Source of the DNA: Dactylosporangium fulvum
Lineage (GTDB): Bacteria; Actinomycetota; Actinomycetes; Mycobacteriales; Micromonosporaceae
NCBI RefSeq assembly: GCF_025137375.1
Contig: NZ_CP073720.1
Coordinates: forward strand, 4,054,501 to 4,118,500
Reading direction: 5' to 3'
Length of the DNA: 64,000 bases
Below the pieces are notes generated by a model. It ran no database searches and was not told where the DNA came from. It was given only the letters and a program-made list of their open reading frames with translations. The translations under genes were made by a program, and so were the position numbers. Of the stretch, positions 41,484 through 49,442 are shown piece by piece. Each line of letters starts with the position of its first letter. The stretch's first letter is position 1.

Positions 41484-42080
41484 ATGTCGATGACCATGAC
41501 CGAGACCGAGAACGGCCGGGACGTCGTCGACCTGCTGCTCCAGCAGCACGACGAGATCAAGAGCCTGTTCCGCGAGACGAAGGCGTCGCAGGGACAGGCG
41601 AAGCAGGAGTTGTTCAACGACCTGGTACGTCTGCTCGCGGTGCACGAGACGGCGGAGGAGGCCGTGGTCCACCCGCTGGCGCGCCGCAAGCTCGACGACG
41701 GCGAGCAGGTGGTCGAACAGCGGCTGGAGGAAGAGGACCGGGCCAAGAAGGAACTGGCCGACCTGTACGACATGGGGGTCGACCACCCGGACTTCGACCG
41801 CCGGCTGGAGAACTTCGAGGCCGACGTGGTCAACCACGCGACGAGGGAGGAGAGCGAGGAGCTCCTGAGGCTGCGCACCACTGTCGATGCCGAGAAACTG
41901 CGCGACCTGACCGGGGCGCTGAAGGCGGCGGAGATGGTCGCACCCACCCGGCCGCACCGGATGGCACCCCAGTCGGCCGTCGGCAACATCCTGGCCGGCC
42001 CGCCGGTGGCCCTGTTCGACCGGGTCGCCGACGCGGTCCGGGACTGGCGGCAGAAGCACCCCGAGGAGATCAGGACCTGA
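41484..42080 (+). CDS. Hemerythrin-like HHE domain protein
   Basis: A 198-residue diiron-type protein with metal ligands in LLQQHDEIKSLF, LLAVHETAEEAVVHPLA and VVNHATREESEELL, within a four-helix bundle. In actinobacteria these bind oxygen, NO or reactive species and appear in oxidative or hypoxic stress loci. The start at 41484 follows TGTGGGGGTG; the GTG at 41481 is an alternative. It is 9 bp upstream of the next gene. Confidence 0.9.
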   Translation: MSMTMTETENGRDVVDLLLQQHDEIKSLFRETKASQGQAKQELFNDLVRLLAVHETAEEAVVHPLARRKLDDGEQVVEQRLEEEDRAKKELADLYDMGVDHPDFDRRLENFEADVVNHATREESEELLRLRTTVDAEKLRDLTGALKAAEMVAPTRPHRMAPQSAVGNILAGPPVALFDRVADAVRDWRQKHPEEIRT

Positions 42081-42089
42081 GCAGGGATC

Positions 42090-42887
42090 GTGGACGACAC
42101 GGGCGAGGCATCGGTACGGGAACGGGCCGCCGTGCGACTCGAGGCCGGTGATCTCTCGTTCTTCTACCGTCCGCGGGTGGACGACGACCTCGTGGCGTCG
42201 GTGGACGAGGTGCAGCGACTGCTGCTGGTCCTCCGCCCGTGGACGGGCCACGCCGTGCGACTGCTCGTCGTGGGACGCAAGCGGCTGCCCGACGTCAGTG
42301 CGCACGAGCGCGCATGGTGCTTCGTCGACCGGGTGGTGGCTCGGCCGAAGGAACTGCGCGAGGCGCTGGACGAGCGGCGGTACATGACGAAGACCCGCGG
42401 TGAGCGGGTCCAGCCGCCCGCGCGCCCGGCCGGGGAGGGGGAGTACACCATCGCCCGGCATGACGACCACACACACTTCGCGTACGCGCTGGAGCTGCCG
42501 GAGCGGCCGGGTCCGGTACAGCGTGACCTCAACATCGAGACCCAGGCCGGCTTCATCGTGGCGGTGCGGAACCCGCGGACGCCGGCACCGCAGGGTGTCG
42601 GCCGGGCGTGGACCCGGGCCGGACGGAAAGGGCCCGAACTGTCGCCGGCGCTGCTGGCCCGCTTCGGCGGCCGGCGCTTCTCCCCGCTGGATCCCCCGGT
42701 GTTCCTCGACCACGAGGGCGTCGAGCTCGTTCTCGTCGGTGCGTCGCGGGACGACGTGGAGGAACTGGGCCTGCACCCGGGCGACCGGGACGCGGAGTCG
42801 GCGGCGCGCGGCGCACTGCTCGAAGAGCTGCGGATCGAGCGCCGGCAGCACCTGCTCGAGCCGCTGCTGGCCGGTGAATGGCGGTAG
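42090..42887 (+). CDS. Conserved-looking hypothetical protein, 265 aa
   Basis: A 265-residue soluble protein with the segments VRLEAGDLSFFYRPRVDDD, RLLVVGRKRLPDVSAHER and HTHFAYALELPERPGPVQR. The latter part (AGFIVAVRNPRTP, RFSPLDPPVFLDHEGVEL, ARGALLEELRIERRQHLLEP) is also well-formed. I do not recognise the family but have seen similar proteins in stress clusters of actinobacteria (memory, unverified). GTG 42090 lies 9 bp after the hemerythrin gene, so they are probably cotranscribed. Confidence 0.72.
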   Translation: MDDTGEASVRERAAVRLEAGDLSFFYRPRVDDDLVASVDEVQRLLLVLRPWTGHAVRLLVVGRKRLPDVSAHERAWCFVDRVVARPKELREALDERRYMTKTRGERVQPPARPAGEGEYTIARHDDHTHFAYALELPERPGPVQRDLNIETQAGFIVAVRNPRTPAPQGVGRAWTRAGRKGPELSPALLARFGGRRFSPLDPPVFLDHEGVELVLVGASRDDVEELGLHPGDRDAESAARGALLEELRIERRQHLLEPLLAGEWR

Positions 42888-43143
42888 GAGGCCGGGCGCC
42901 GCACAGCATGCCGGGACGCGGCGTCGCGGCGCTCCGGACCTCGTCCGCTCAAGCCCGTCGCGCCGGCCCGCCCGTGCGGGTGAACCGGCGGGGCGGCCAC
43001 CTGTCGTTCGGCGACAAAGCGCAGGTCAGCGCCGGAATTCAACCGTGACGGACATCTCAAGTCGACGAGTACGTCACTGGTTGTTCACGTGGCGCTCGTA
43101 CGGTTCGGCGCGCACGTCGTCCCACCCCCCAAGGAGCACCGCC

Positions 43144-43248
43144 ATGTCCCACGTGTTGTCCGCGATCGTGATCGAGGTGGTCAGCGCCCTGCTGATCGCC
43201 GGCATCGTCGCCGTCATCCGCCGGATCGCCGCCCCGCGCACCGCCTGA
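43144..43248 (+). CDS. 34-aa single-pass membrane peptide
   Basis: ATG 43144 with a strong ribosome site AAGGAGCACC. The product has one hydrophobic helix (LSAIVIEVVSALLIAGIVAV) followed by RRIAAPRTA, and so would sit in the membrane with its tail inside. A 12-bp stem terminator follows 40 bp later, so it is a complete small transcription unit. Too short for family assignment. Confidence 0.6.
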   Translation: MSHVLSAIVIEVVSALLIAGIVAVIRRIAAPRTA

Positions 43249-43287
43249 CGGGCGGCCGAACACCCGCCACACCTCCGCCCGGCCACG

Positions 43288-43324
43288 ACCCGATGCCGGA
43301 TCCTGGGTTGCCCCGGCATCGGGT
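43288..43324 (+). terminator. Hairpin terminator after the 34-aa gene
   Basis: Perfect 12-bp arms (ACCCGATGCCGG at 43288-43299; complement at 43313-43324) with a 13-base loop, 40 bp after the small gene. Confidence 0.75.
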
Positions 43325-43347
43325 GGGTAGCCCCGTGCGCTGGAGAA

Positions 43348-43359
43348 GTCACATGTGAC
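43348..43359. promoter_or_regulatory. 12-bp perfect palindrome upstream of the ATPase operon
   Basis: GTCACATGTGAC (43348-43359) lies 22 bp before the start at 43382, between the terminator and the ribosome site. It contains TCACATGTGA, a CRP-type half-site pair without spacer, or an E-box-like operator. A regulator site for the following operon is likely. Confidence 0.5.
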
Positions 43360-43381
43360 ATCCCTGCGGAGGTGCTTCTCG

Positions 43382-43984
43382 ATGACGAATACAGCAACGC
43401 AGACCCGTCCGCAGTCGCGTTCGACGGAGACCGCGCGCCGTGCTCGACGCTCGACGAGCCGGGCAGCCGCGGAGAAGTCCGAAGCGGCGGCCGCGGAGCA
43501 GCCGGCCACCACACGGCCCGCCGGCAGACGGACCGCCAGCACACGGGCCGCCAGCACACGGACCACCGCCGGACGGACCGCCACGAAAGAGGCCACCACC
43601 GCGGTGAAGGCCGCGGCGAAGACGGAACCGGCCGCCCCGCGCCAGGCCGGGCAGGCCGAGCCGAGTGCCGCCGAGCGCGCGGCCGAGCGCGCCGCCGGCA
43701 AGGCCGTCGCCGGGGCGGAATCGGTCCTCGCACAGGCCAAGTGGACGGCCAGGACGCTGGCGGCCGCGGTGCCGCTGCCGGAGCCCAGGCGCCTGCTGTA
43801 CTACGGCGGGATCGGCGCGCTCGCCGCGCTCGGAATCCTGGAGTGGCCGGTCGCGGCCGTGGCTGCGGCGGGCGTGTGGATCGCCACCCACACCGACGGG
43901 CACGAGGAAGCGGCGCGCCGGGCTGCAGGACCGCCCGGTGCGGAGATGAAGGGTGCACAGGGCGTCCCCGCCACCGCACGGTGA
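43382..43984 (+). CDS. Ala/Arg-rich protein with C-terminal membrane segments, partner of P-type ATPase
   Basis: A 200-residue protein. The first 110 residues are low-complexity Ala/Thr/Arg (likely disordered, with long runs such as TASTRAASTRTTAGRTAT). Residues about 135-170 have hydrophobic stretches (LLYYGGIGALAALGILEW and PVAAVAAAGVWIAT). GCGGAGG precedes ATG 43382. Its stop overlaps the GTG of the ATPase gene (43981-43984), so it is coupled. Similar small proteins precede CtpI-like ATPases in mycobacteria (from memory). It could be an ATPase partner or a stress-induced envelope protein. Confidence 0.72.
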   Translation: MTNTATQTRPQSRSTETARRARRSTSRAAAEKSEAAAAEQPATTRPAGRRTASTRAASTRTTAGRTATKEATTAVKAAAKTEPAAPRQAGQAEPSAAERAAERAAGKAVAGAESVLAQAKWTARTLAAAVPLPEPRRLLYYGGIGALAALGILEWPVAAVAAAGVWIATHTDGHEEAARRAAGPPGAEMKGAQGVPATAR

Positions 43985-46900
43985 CGAGGCCGACGGACGG
44001 CCGGCCGGCGACGCCGCGGTCCCGCGGCCGGCGGCTGGCCCGGGCCCGGGGCGGCCTCGCACAGATCGAGGTGCGCGGCGCCCGCCGCGGTATCGTCACG
44101 GCCGAGCACGGCAGGCTGTTCGAGAAATCCCTCGAGAAACTGCGTGGTGTCGACTGGGCCGCCTGGAACGGCGTGCTCGGGCAACTGCTCGTCAGCTACG
44201 ACGAGGACAGCCTCGGGCTCGATGACCTGGTCGAGGCGGTGGCGACCGCCGAGGCCGACCACATGGCCGGTGAGCCCGCCGATGCGGAACGGCTCGACGT
44301 CGAGACCCGGCACAAGATGACGCTCGCCGCCGACGTCCTGGGGGTCACGGCTTCGGCCGTGGCCAGCCGCCTGGGGTTGCCCAGCGCGCCGCGTGAGCTG
44401 CTCGCCGTCGCGGCGCTCGTCGACCATCTGCCCCGGGTGCGCAAGACGCTGCGCCGGGCGATCGGCAAGAACCGGGCCGATCTCGCGCTGTCCGCGGCGA
44501 GGGCGGCACTCGGCGTCGCGAGCCAGTCGAAGGTCGGCATGGCCACGGACGCCGTCCTGCGTGTGATGCTGCTGCAAGAGGCTTCCGCGGAGCGTGACGC
44601 CTGGCTGCATCGCCTCGGCCGCCTGCTTCCCGAGCCCGCCGCCGCGCGCGCCGACGCCCGTCGCGGCGGGCGCCCCGCGGAGATGGCGGAGATACCCGAC
44701 GGCCCCGTCGAGCAGTACGCACGCCGCATCAGCGTCCTCACCCTGCTCGTCGCGGGCGCGGCGGCCCTGCTGCCCAACGGTCTGCGGTACGCCGCACGCG
44801 TGGTCTCGGCCGGCTCGCCCGGCTCGGCACACGTGGGGCGCGAGGCGTACGCCGGCCGCCTCGGCCGCCTCCTCGCACACCGCGACGTCCTTGTGCGGGA
44901 CCGGACCGCGCTGCGCCGTCTCGACCGGGTCGACACCGTGGTGATCGATGCCCAGGTGCTCACCGGTGCCGGCCACGTCATCAAGCACGTGGTGCCGCTC
45001 CGCGGGACGGTCGAGGCCGCCTGGGAGTCCGCCGCTCGGCTCCTCGACGGCGGCCGCGGCGGCCCGACCGGCGAGCCGGACGCCGACGGCTGGGCGCTGG
45101 TCGACCCGGACCGCCTCGGCACACCCGTCCCCGATGACGCCCGCGTCGAGGCACGCGCCCACAACGGCACACGCGGGAAGCTGTACGCGCTGGTCCGCGA
45201 CCGGACCCTCGTGGCGCTCGTCGTGCTGGAGGCCGCGCTGGACCCGCTCACCGTCGCGCTGGTCGCGGCCGGGCGCCGGGTCGGCCAGGTGCTGCTCGCC
45301 GGGGCCAACGCCGACCTGCGCCGGCGAGTGCCGTCGGACGGCACGGTCGCCGGCGGCTCGCGGCTGGCCGGATCGATCCGCGCGTTGCAACGTGACGGTC
45401 ACGCCGTCCTGCTCGTCGCCGGCCGCAACGACGCCGCCCTGGCCGCGGCGGACTGCGGCTTCGGCGTGCTGCACAAGGACCGCCGGCTGCCGTGGGGCGC
45501 ACACCTGATGGGCGGCCCCGGTCTCGAGAACGCCTGGCTGCTGCTGGAGGCCGCGGCCCTGGCCCGGACCGTGAGCCGCCGCAGCGTCCAGGTCGCGCTG
45601 CAGGGCTCGGCGGCCGGCGCGCTGCTCGGCGCGGCCGACGGGACACAGCGGGGGGCGCGCAACGTGACGCTGGCGACGGGCGCCGCGCATCTCGCGAACC
45701 TGGTCGGCGCCGTGATGTCGGTGCGCGGCCTGGCCCGCCGCACACCGCCGCTGCCCATCGGCACCGTCGCCTGGCACGCGCTGCCCGTCGACGAGGTCAT
45801 GCGGATCCTCGAGACGTCCCCGATGGGCATCAGCGAGGAGGCCGCCGCGCAGCGCCGCCCGGCCGGGCAGCAGAACGGCGACGAACCCGTCGAGCGGGGG
45901 CTGGTCGCGACGATCGTCGGCGAACTCGACACACCGCTCACCCTGCCGCTCGGTGCGGGCGCCGGGGTCTCCGCCATGACCGGCGCGAAGAGTGACGCGG
46001 GCCTCGTCGTCGCCGTCATCCTGGCCAACGCGGTGCTCTCCGGCGTCCAGGACCTCGCCGCGCGGCGGGCGCTGCGACAGCTGGTGGCCGCGGCGACGCC
46101 GCGGGTCCAGATGCGCCGGGACGGTGTCGACCGCCCCGGGACCCTCAACGAACTGGTGCCCGGTGACGTGATCCTCCTCGATCCCGGCGACGCGGTGCCG
46201 GCGGACTGCCGCCTCATCGCCACGACCGGCCTGGAGATGGACGAGTCGGCGCTGACCGGCGAGTCGATGCCCGTCGCGAAGGACACCGCCGCGACGCGGG
46301 CCGCCGCCGTCGCCGAGCGCAGCAGCATGGCCTTCGCCGGGACGACGGTCGCCGCCGGCTCGGCGACCTGCGTCGTCGTGGCGACCGGTGCGGAGACCGA
46401 GGCGGGCCGCAGCGCGCGCACCGCGCTGCACGGCACGCCGAAGACCGGTGTCCAGCAGCGGCTGCGGCAGCTGACCAAGGCGTCACTGCCGGCCGCGGGC
46501 GCCGCGGCCGCCGCGCTGCTCACCAACGGCCTGATCCGGGGGCGGTTCGCGCAGTCGGTCGGCGACTCCGTCGCTCTCGCGGTGGCGGCGATCCCTGAAG
46601 GCCTGCCCTTCATCGCCACGGCCGCCGAGCTCAGCTCGAGCCGCCGGCTGTCCCGGCGCAACATCCTCGTCCGCGACCACCGCTCGATGGAGGCGCTCGG
46701 CCGGGTCGACGTGATCTGCTTCGACAAGACCGGCACCCTCACCGAGGGGCGCATCGCGCTGCGTAGTGTCTCCGACGGCCAGGAGCAGGTGCCGATCGAT
46801 GCGCTCACGCCCCGGCACCGCGCGATCCTCGGCGCGGCACTGCGGGCGAGCCCGGCGCCCAACGGCTCCGGGACGCTGCCCCATCCGACCGACCAGGCGG

Positions 46901-48300
46901 TGGTCGTCGGGGCCGCGGCCGCCGACGTCGGCACCGGTGAGGGCGCCGAGGACTGGCGCCCGGTGCGCGAGCTCCCCTTCGAACCGGTGCGCGGCTTCCA
47001 CGCCGTCCTCGGCATGGCCCGCACCGGCCAGGTGATCAGCGTCAAGGGCGCGCCCGAGATCACGCTCCCCAGGTGCACCACGACCCGGTGGCCCGACGGC
47101 ACGGTCCGGCCGATGACCACGGCCGACCGGGAGCAGATCGAGGCGGAGGTCGACCGGATGGCCCACCAGGGGCTGCGGGTGCTCGCGATCGCGGAGCGCG
47201 CGGCCTCGCAGCGGGTGGGACTCGACGACGAACGGGTCGACGGCATGCAGTTCCTCGGCCTGCTCGGGCTCGCCGACCCGACCCGGGCGAGCGCCGCCGA
47301 GGCGGTGAACAGCCTGCGGCAGGCCGGCGTCAAGGTGCTCATGCTGACCGGCGACCACCCGAGCACCGCGGCCGCGATCGCGGCGGAGCTCGACCTGCTC
47401 GACGGCGGTGCGGTCTTGTCCGGGACCGACCTCGACGGTGCCGACGACGCGACCGTGGACGCGCTGGTGTCCAAGGCCGCGGTCTTCGCGCGGGCCAGCC
47501 CGGGCGACAAGGTCACGGTCGTGCGGGCGCTGCGCCGTGCCGGGCACACCGTCGCGGTCACCGGCGACGGCGCCAACGACGCACCGGCGATCCGGCTCGC
47601 CGACGTCGGCATCGCGCTCGGCGAACACGCCACGGCGGCGGCCCGCCACTCCGCGGACATGATCGTGATGGACGGCCGGATCGAGACGATCGTCGACGGC
47701 GTGATCGAGGGCCGCGCGATGTGGGCGTCGGTGCGGGAGTCGCTCGCGCTGCTCCTCGGCGGCAATCTGGGCGAGGTCCTCTTCACCGTCGGCAGTTCGG
47801 TAGTCTCCGGCACCCCGCCGCTCAACGCGCGGCAGATCCTGTTCGTCAACCTGATGACCGACCTGCTGCCCGCGATCACGATCGCCGCCCGGCCGCCCAA
47901 ACACGTCAGCCCGGAGCGGCTGGTCCGCGAGGGGCCGGAGGCGTCGCTCGGCGGCGCGCTGGCCAGCAACGTCATCCGCCGGGCGGTGGCGACGTCGGCC
48001 GCCACCACGGGGGCCTGGCTGACCGCCAAGGCCACCGGCACGGCGGCGCGCGCCAGCACCATCGCCCTGGCCTCGCTCATCGGTGCGCAGCTGGGCCAGA
48101 CCGCGCTGCTGTCGGGCGGTGATCCGGTCGTGCTCGGCGCGGCCGGTGCGTCGGCGGCGGCACTGTTCGGCGTGGTGCAGACGCCCGTCCTGAGCCAGTT
48201 CTTCGGCTGCCGGCCGCTCGGCCCCGTGGGCTGGGGGACCGTCCTGGCCGCGACGGCGGCCGGCACGGCCCTGGGAGCATTGCGCCCACCCACCCGCTGA
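43981..48300 (+). CDS. Large CtpI-like P-type cation-transporting ATPase
   Basis: A 1439-residue P-type ATPase, much larger than the usual 700-900. The first ~580 residues hold an N-terminal region (a heavy-metal-like VRGARRGIVTAEHG fold without CxxC, helical KSLEKLRGVDWAAWNG, a degenerate ATPase-like half). The canonical core follows: TGES at about 759-762, PEGLP in the membrane at about 872-876, phosphorylation motif DKTGTLT with D near 915, TGDHPSTAAAIA, and GDGANDAPAI near 1195. PEGLP points to the P2-like alkaline-earth or cation group. The layout matches mycobacterial CtpI-type ATPases of unknown ion. It is coupled to the Ala-rich gene and ends in a hairpin terminator. Confidence 0.9.
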   Translation: MTRPTDGRPATPRSRGRRLARARGGLAQIEVRGARRGIVTAEHGRLFEKSLEKLRGVDWAAWNGVLGQLLVSYDEDSLGLDDLVEAVATAEADHMAGEPADAERLDVETRHKMTLAADVLGVTASAVASRLGLPSAPRELLAVAALVDHLPRVRKTLRRAIGKNRADLALSAARAALGVASQSKVGMATDAVLRVMLLQEASAERDAWLHRLGRLLPEPAAARADARRGGRPAEMAEIPDGPVEQYARRISVLTLLVAGAAALLPNGLRYAARVVSAGSPGSAHVGREAYAGRLGRLLAHRDVLVRDRTALRRLDRVDTVVIDAQVLTGAGHVIKHVVPLRGTVEAAWESAARLLDGGRGGPTGEPDADGWALVDPDRLGTPVPDDARVEARAHNGTRGKLYALVRDRTLVALVVLEAALDPLTVALVAAGRRVGQVLLAGANADLRRRVPSDGTVAGGSRLAGSIRALQRDGHAVLLVAGRNDAALAAADCGFGVLHKDRRLPWGAHLMGGPGLENAWLLLEAAALARTVSRRSVQVALQGSAAGALLGAADGTQRGARNVTLATGAAHLANLVGAVMSVRGLARRTPPLPIGTVAWHALPVDEVMRILETSPMGISEEAAAQRRPAGQQNGDEPVERGLVATIVGELDTPLTLPLGAGAGVSAMTGAKSDAGLVVAVILANAVLSGVQDLAARRALRQLVAAATPRVQMRRDGVDRPGTLNELVPGDVILLDPGDAVPADCRLIATTGLEMDESALTGESMPVAKDTAATRAAAVAERSSMAFAGTTVAAGSATCVVVATGAETEAGRSARTALHGTPKTGVQQRLRQLTKASLPAAGAAAAALLTNGLIRGRFAQSVGDSVALAVAAIPEGLPFIATAAELSSSRRLSRRNILVRDHRSMEALGRVDVICFDKTGTLTEGRIALRSVSDGQEQVPIDALTPRHRAILGAALRASPAPNGSGTLPHPTDQAVVVGAAAADVGTGEGAEDWRPVRELPFEPVRGFHAVLGMARTGQVISVKGAPEITLPRCTTTRWPDGTVRPMTTADREQIEAEVDRMAHQGLRVLAIAERAASQRVGLDDERVDGMQFLGLLGLADPTRASAAEAVNSLRQAGVKVLMLTGDHPSTAAAIAAELDLLDGGAVLSGTDLDGADDATVDALVSKAAVFARASPGDKVTVVRALRRAGHTVAVTGDGANDAPAIRLADVGIALGEHATAAARHSADMIVMDGRIETIVDGVIEGRAMWASVRESLALLLGGNLGEVLFTVGSSVVSGTPPLNARQILFVNLMTDLLPAITIAARPPKHVSPERLVREGPEASLGGALASNVIRRAVATSAATTGAWLTAKATGTAARASTIALASLIGAQLGQTALLSGGDPVVLGAAGASAAALFGVVQTPVLSQFFGCRPLGPVGWGTVLAATAAGTALGALRPPTR

Positions 48301-48318
48301 CTCCCGCACGGTGTCACA

Positions 48319-48356
48319 CCCGCACGGTCGTCGAGCGACACGGACGACCGTGTGGG
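48319..48356 (+). terminator. Hairpin terminator after the P-type ATPase gene
   Basis: 14-bp arms (48319-48332 and 48343-48356; core CACGGTCGTC) with a single G-U pair and a 10-base loop, 18 bp after the ATPase stop. Confidence 0.75.
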
Positions 48357-48473
48357 GCCGTGGGCGTGTGCCCCCCTCGGGGTCGTCGGTTCGGCCGGTC
48401 GATTCCGATCGGCGTCGGTGAGTACGATGCGTCAGAGCTTCTGCCGCGCGGACCACGAGAGGACCCGCCTGAC

Positions 48474-49316
48474 GTGGGGAACGCGATCGCAACGCTGCGG
48501 CCCGGCGACCATGTGTGCCTCGCGGCAGCGTCGGACGCGGAGTGGTTCGACGCCGCGGTGACCCTGACCGCCGGTGGCCTCCGCGATCACTGCAAGACAA
48601 TCCTCGTCACGACGATCCAGCCCGTGGAGCGGCTGCACCGCCGTCTCGCCGAGCGGGTGCCCGGCTATCCGGCGGCCGCCGTGGCCGGGCACGTCGAGAT
48701 CGCCGCCGGCCGGGAGCTCTACCTCTCCGGAGGCGGGTTCGACGGCGACCGGATGATCGGGATCTACGCCGCCGCGATCGACGACTCGCAGCAGCGGGGC
48801 TACGCGGGCCTGCGGGTCATCGCCGACATGGCATGGGCCGCGGACCAGCCGCTCGGCGAGCGGCTTGCGGATTACGAGACCGCCGTCAACAGGCTGTTCA
48901 CGACGGGCTGGATGGCGGCGATCTGCCAGTACGACCGGCGGCTCTTCGACGATGCGACGATCGAGGGGGTCTGCTCGGCGCACCCGATCATCGACAACGG
49001 CGCGGCGTTCCGGTTCCGGGCGGTCGAGGAACCGCCGGGGCTGGTGCTGACCGGCGACCTGCACCGCTCGAACCGCCGGGTGCTCGCCGAGGTGCTGGCC
49101 CCGCTGGCCGACGTGCCGGCGGCACTGACGATCGACGCCACCGGTGTCACGTTCGTCGGCCCCGAGGCGGCCGTGATGCTCGTCAGCCTGGCCCGCCTGC
49201 GCCGAGAGCAGGCCCAGACCACGACGGTCGTCTGCGCCTACGGCCTGGGGGCCTTGTTGTGGAAGTTCGACAGCACCGGCGCCCTGACGACCCGCGGCCC
49301 CTCGGCACACGACTGA
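48474..49316 (+). CDS. MEDS-STAS signalling protein
   Basis: A 280-residue protein. The N-terminal ~175 residues are a MEDS/DcmR-type sensory domain (LRPGDHVCLAAASDAEWFD at the start, ILVTTIQPVERLHRRLAERV, GYAGLRVIADMAWA, ICQYDRRLFDD). The C-terminal ~95 residues are a STAS domain (LVLTGDLHRSNRRVLAEVLA, ALTIDATGVTFVGPEAAVML), the fold of anti-sigma antagonists. It probably links a small-molecule or redox signal to sigma-factor control. I chose GTG 48474 (the MEDS start LRPGDHVC soon after); ATG 48360 would add a low-quality N-terminus. Convergent with clpB. Confidence 0.8.
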   Translation: MGNAIATLRPGDHVCLAAASDAEWFDAAVTLTAGGLRDHCKTILVTTIQPVERLHRRLAERVPGYPAAAVAGHVEIAAGRELYLSGGGFDGDRMIGIYAAAIDDSQQRGYAGLRVIADMAWAADQPLGERLADYETAVNRLFTTGWMAAICQYDRRLFDDATIEGVCSAHPIIDNGAAFRFRAVEEPPGLVLTGDLHRSNRRVLAEVLAPLADVPAALTIDATGVTFVGPEAAVMLVSLARLRREQAQTTTVVCAYGLGALLWKFDSTGALTTRGPSAHD

Positions 49317-49442
49317 CGGTGGCACACCGCCCCCCGGGGCGAAGGCCATGCGCGGCGCGATCGGCCGCCCACGCGGCGGCGAGACCGGACCCCATTCACT
49401 CGCTGGAACGGTCGCTGCCACGCCGTGGCCGCGGCCCGCGTG

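Noticed and set aside
43372..43980. Extension of the P-type ATPase frame across the Ala-rich gene
   Set aside because: It is out of frame with a well-formed gene that has a good ribosome site; the GTGA overlap marks the real start at 43981.
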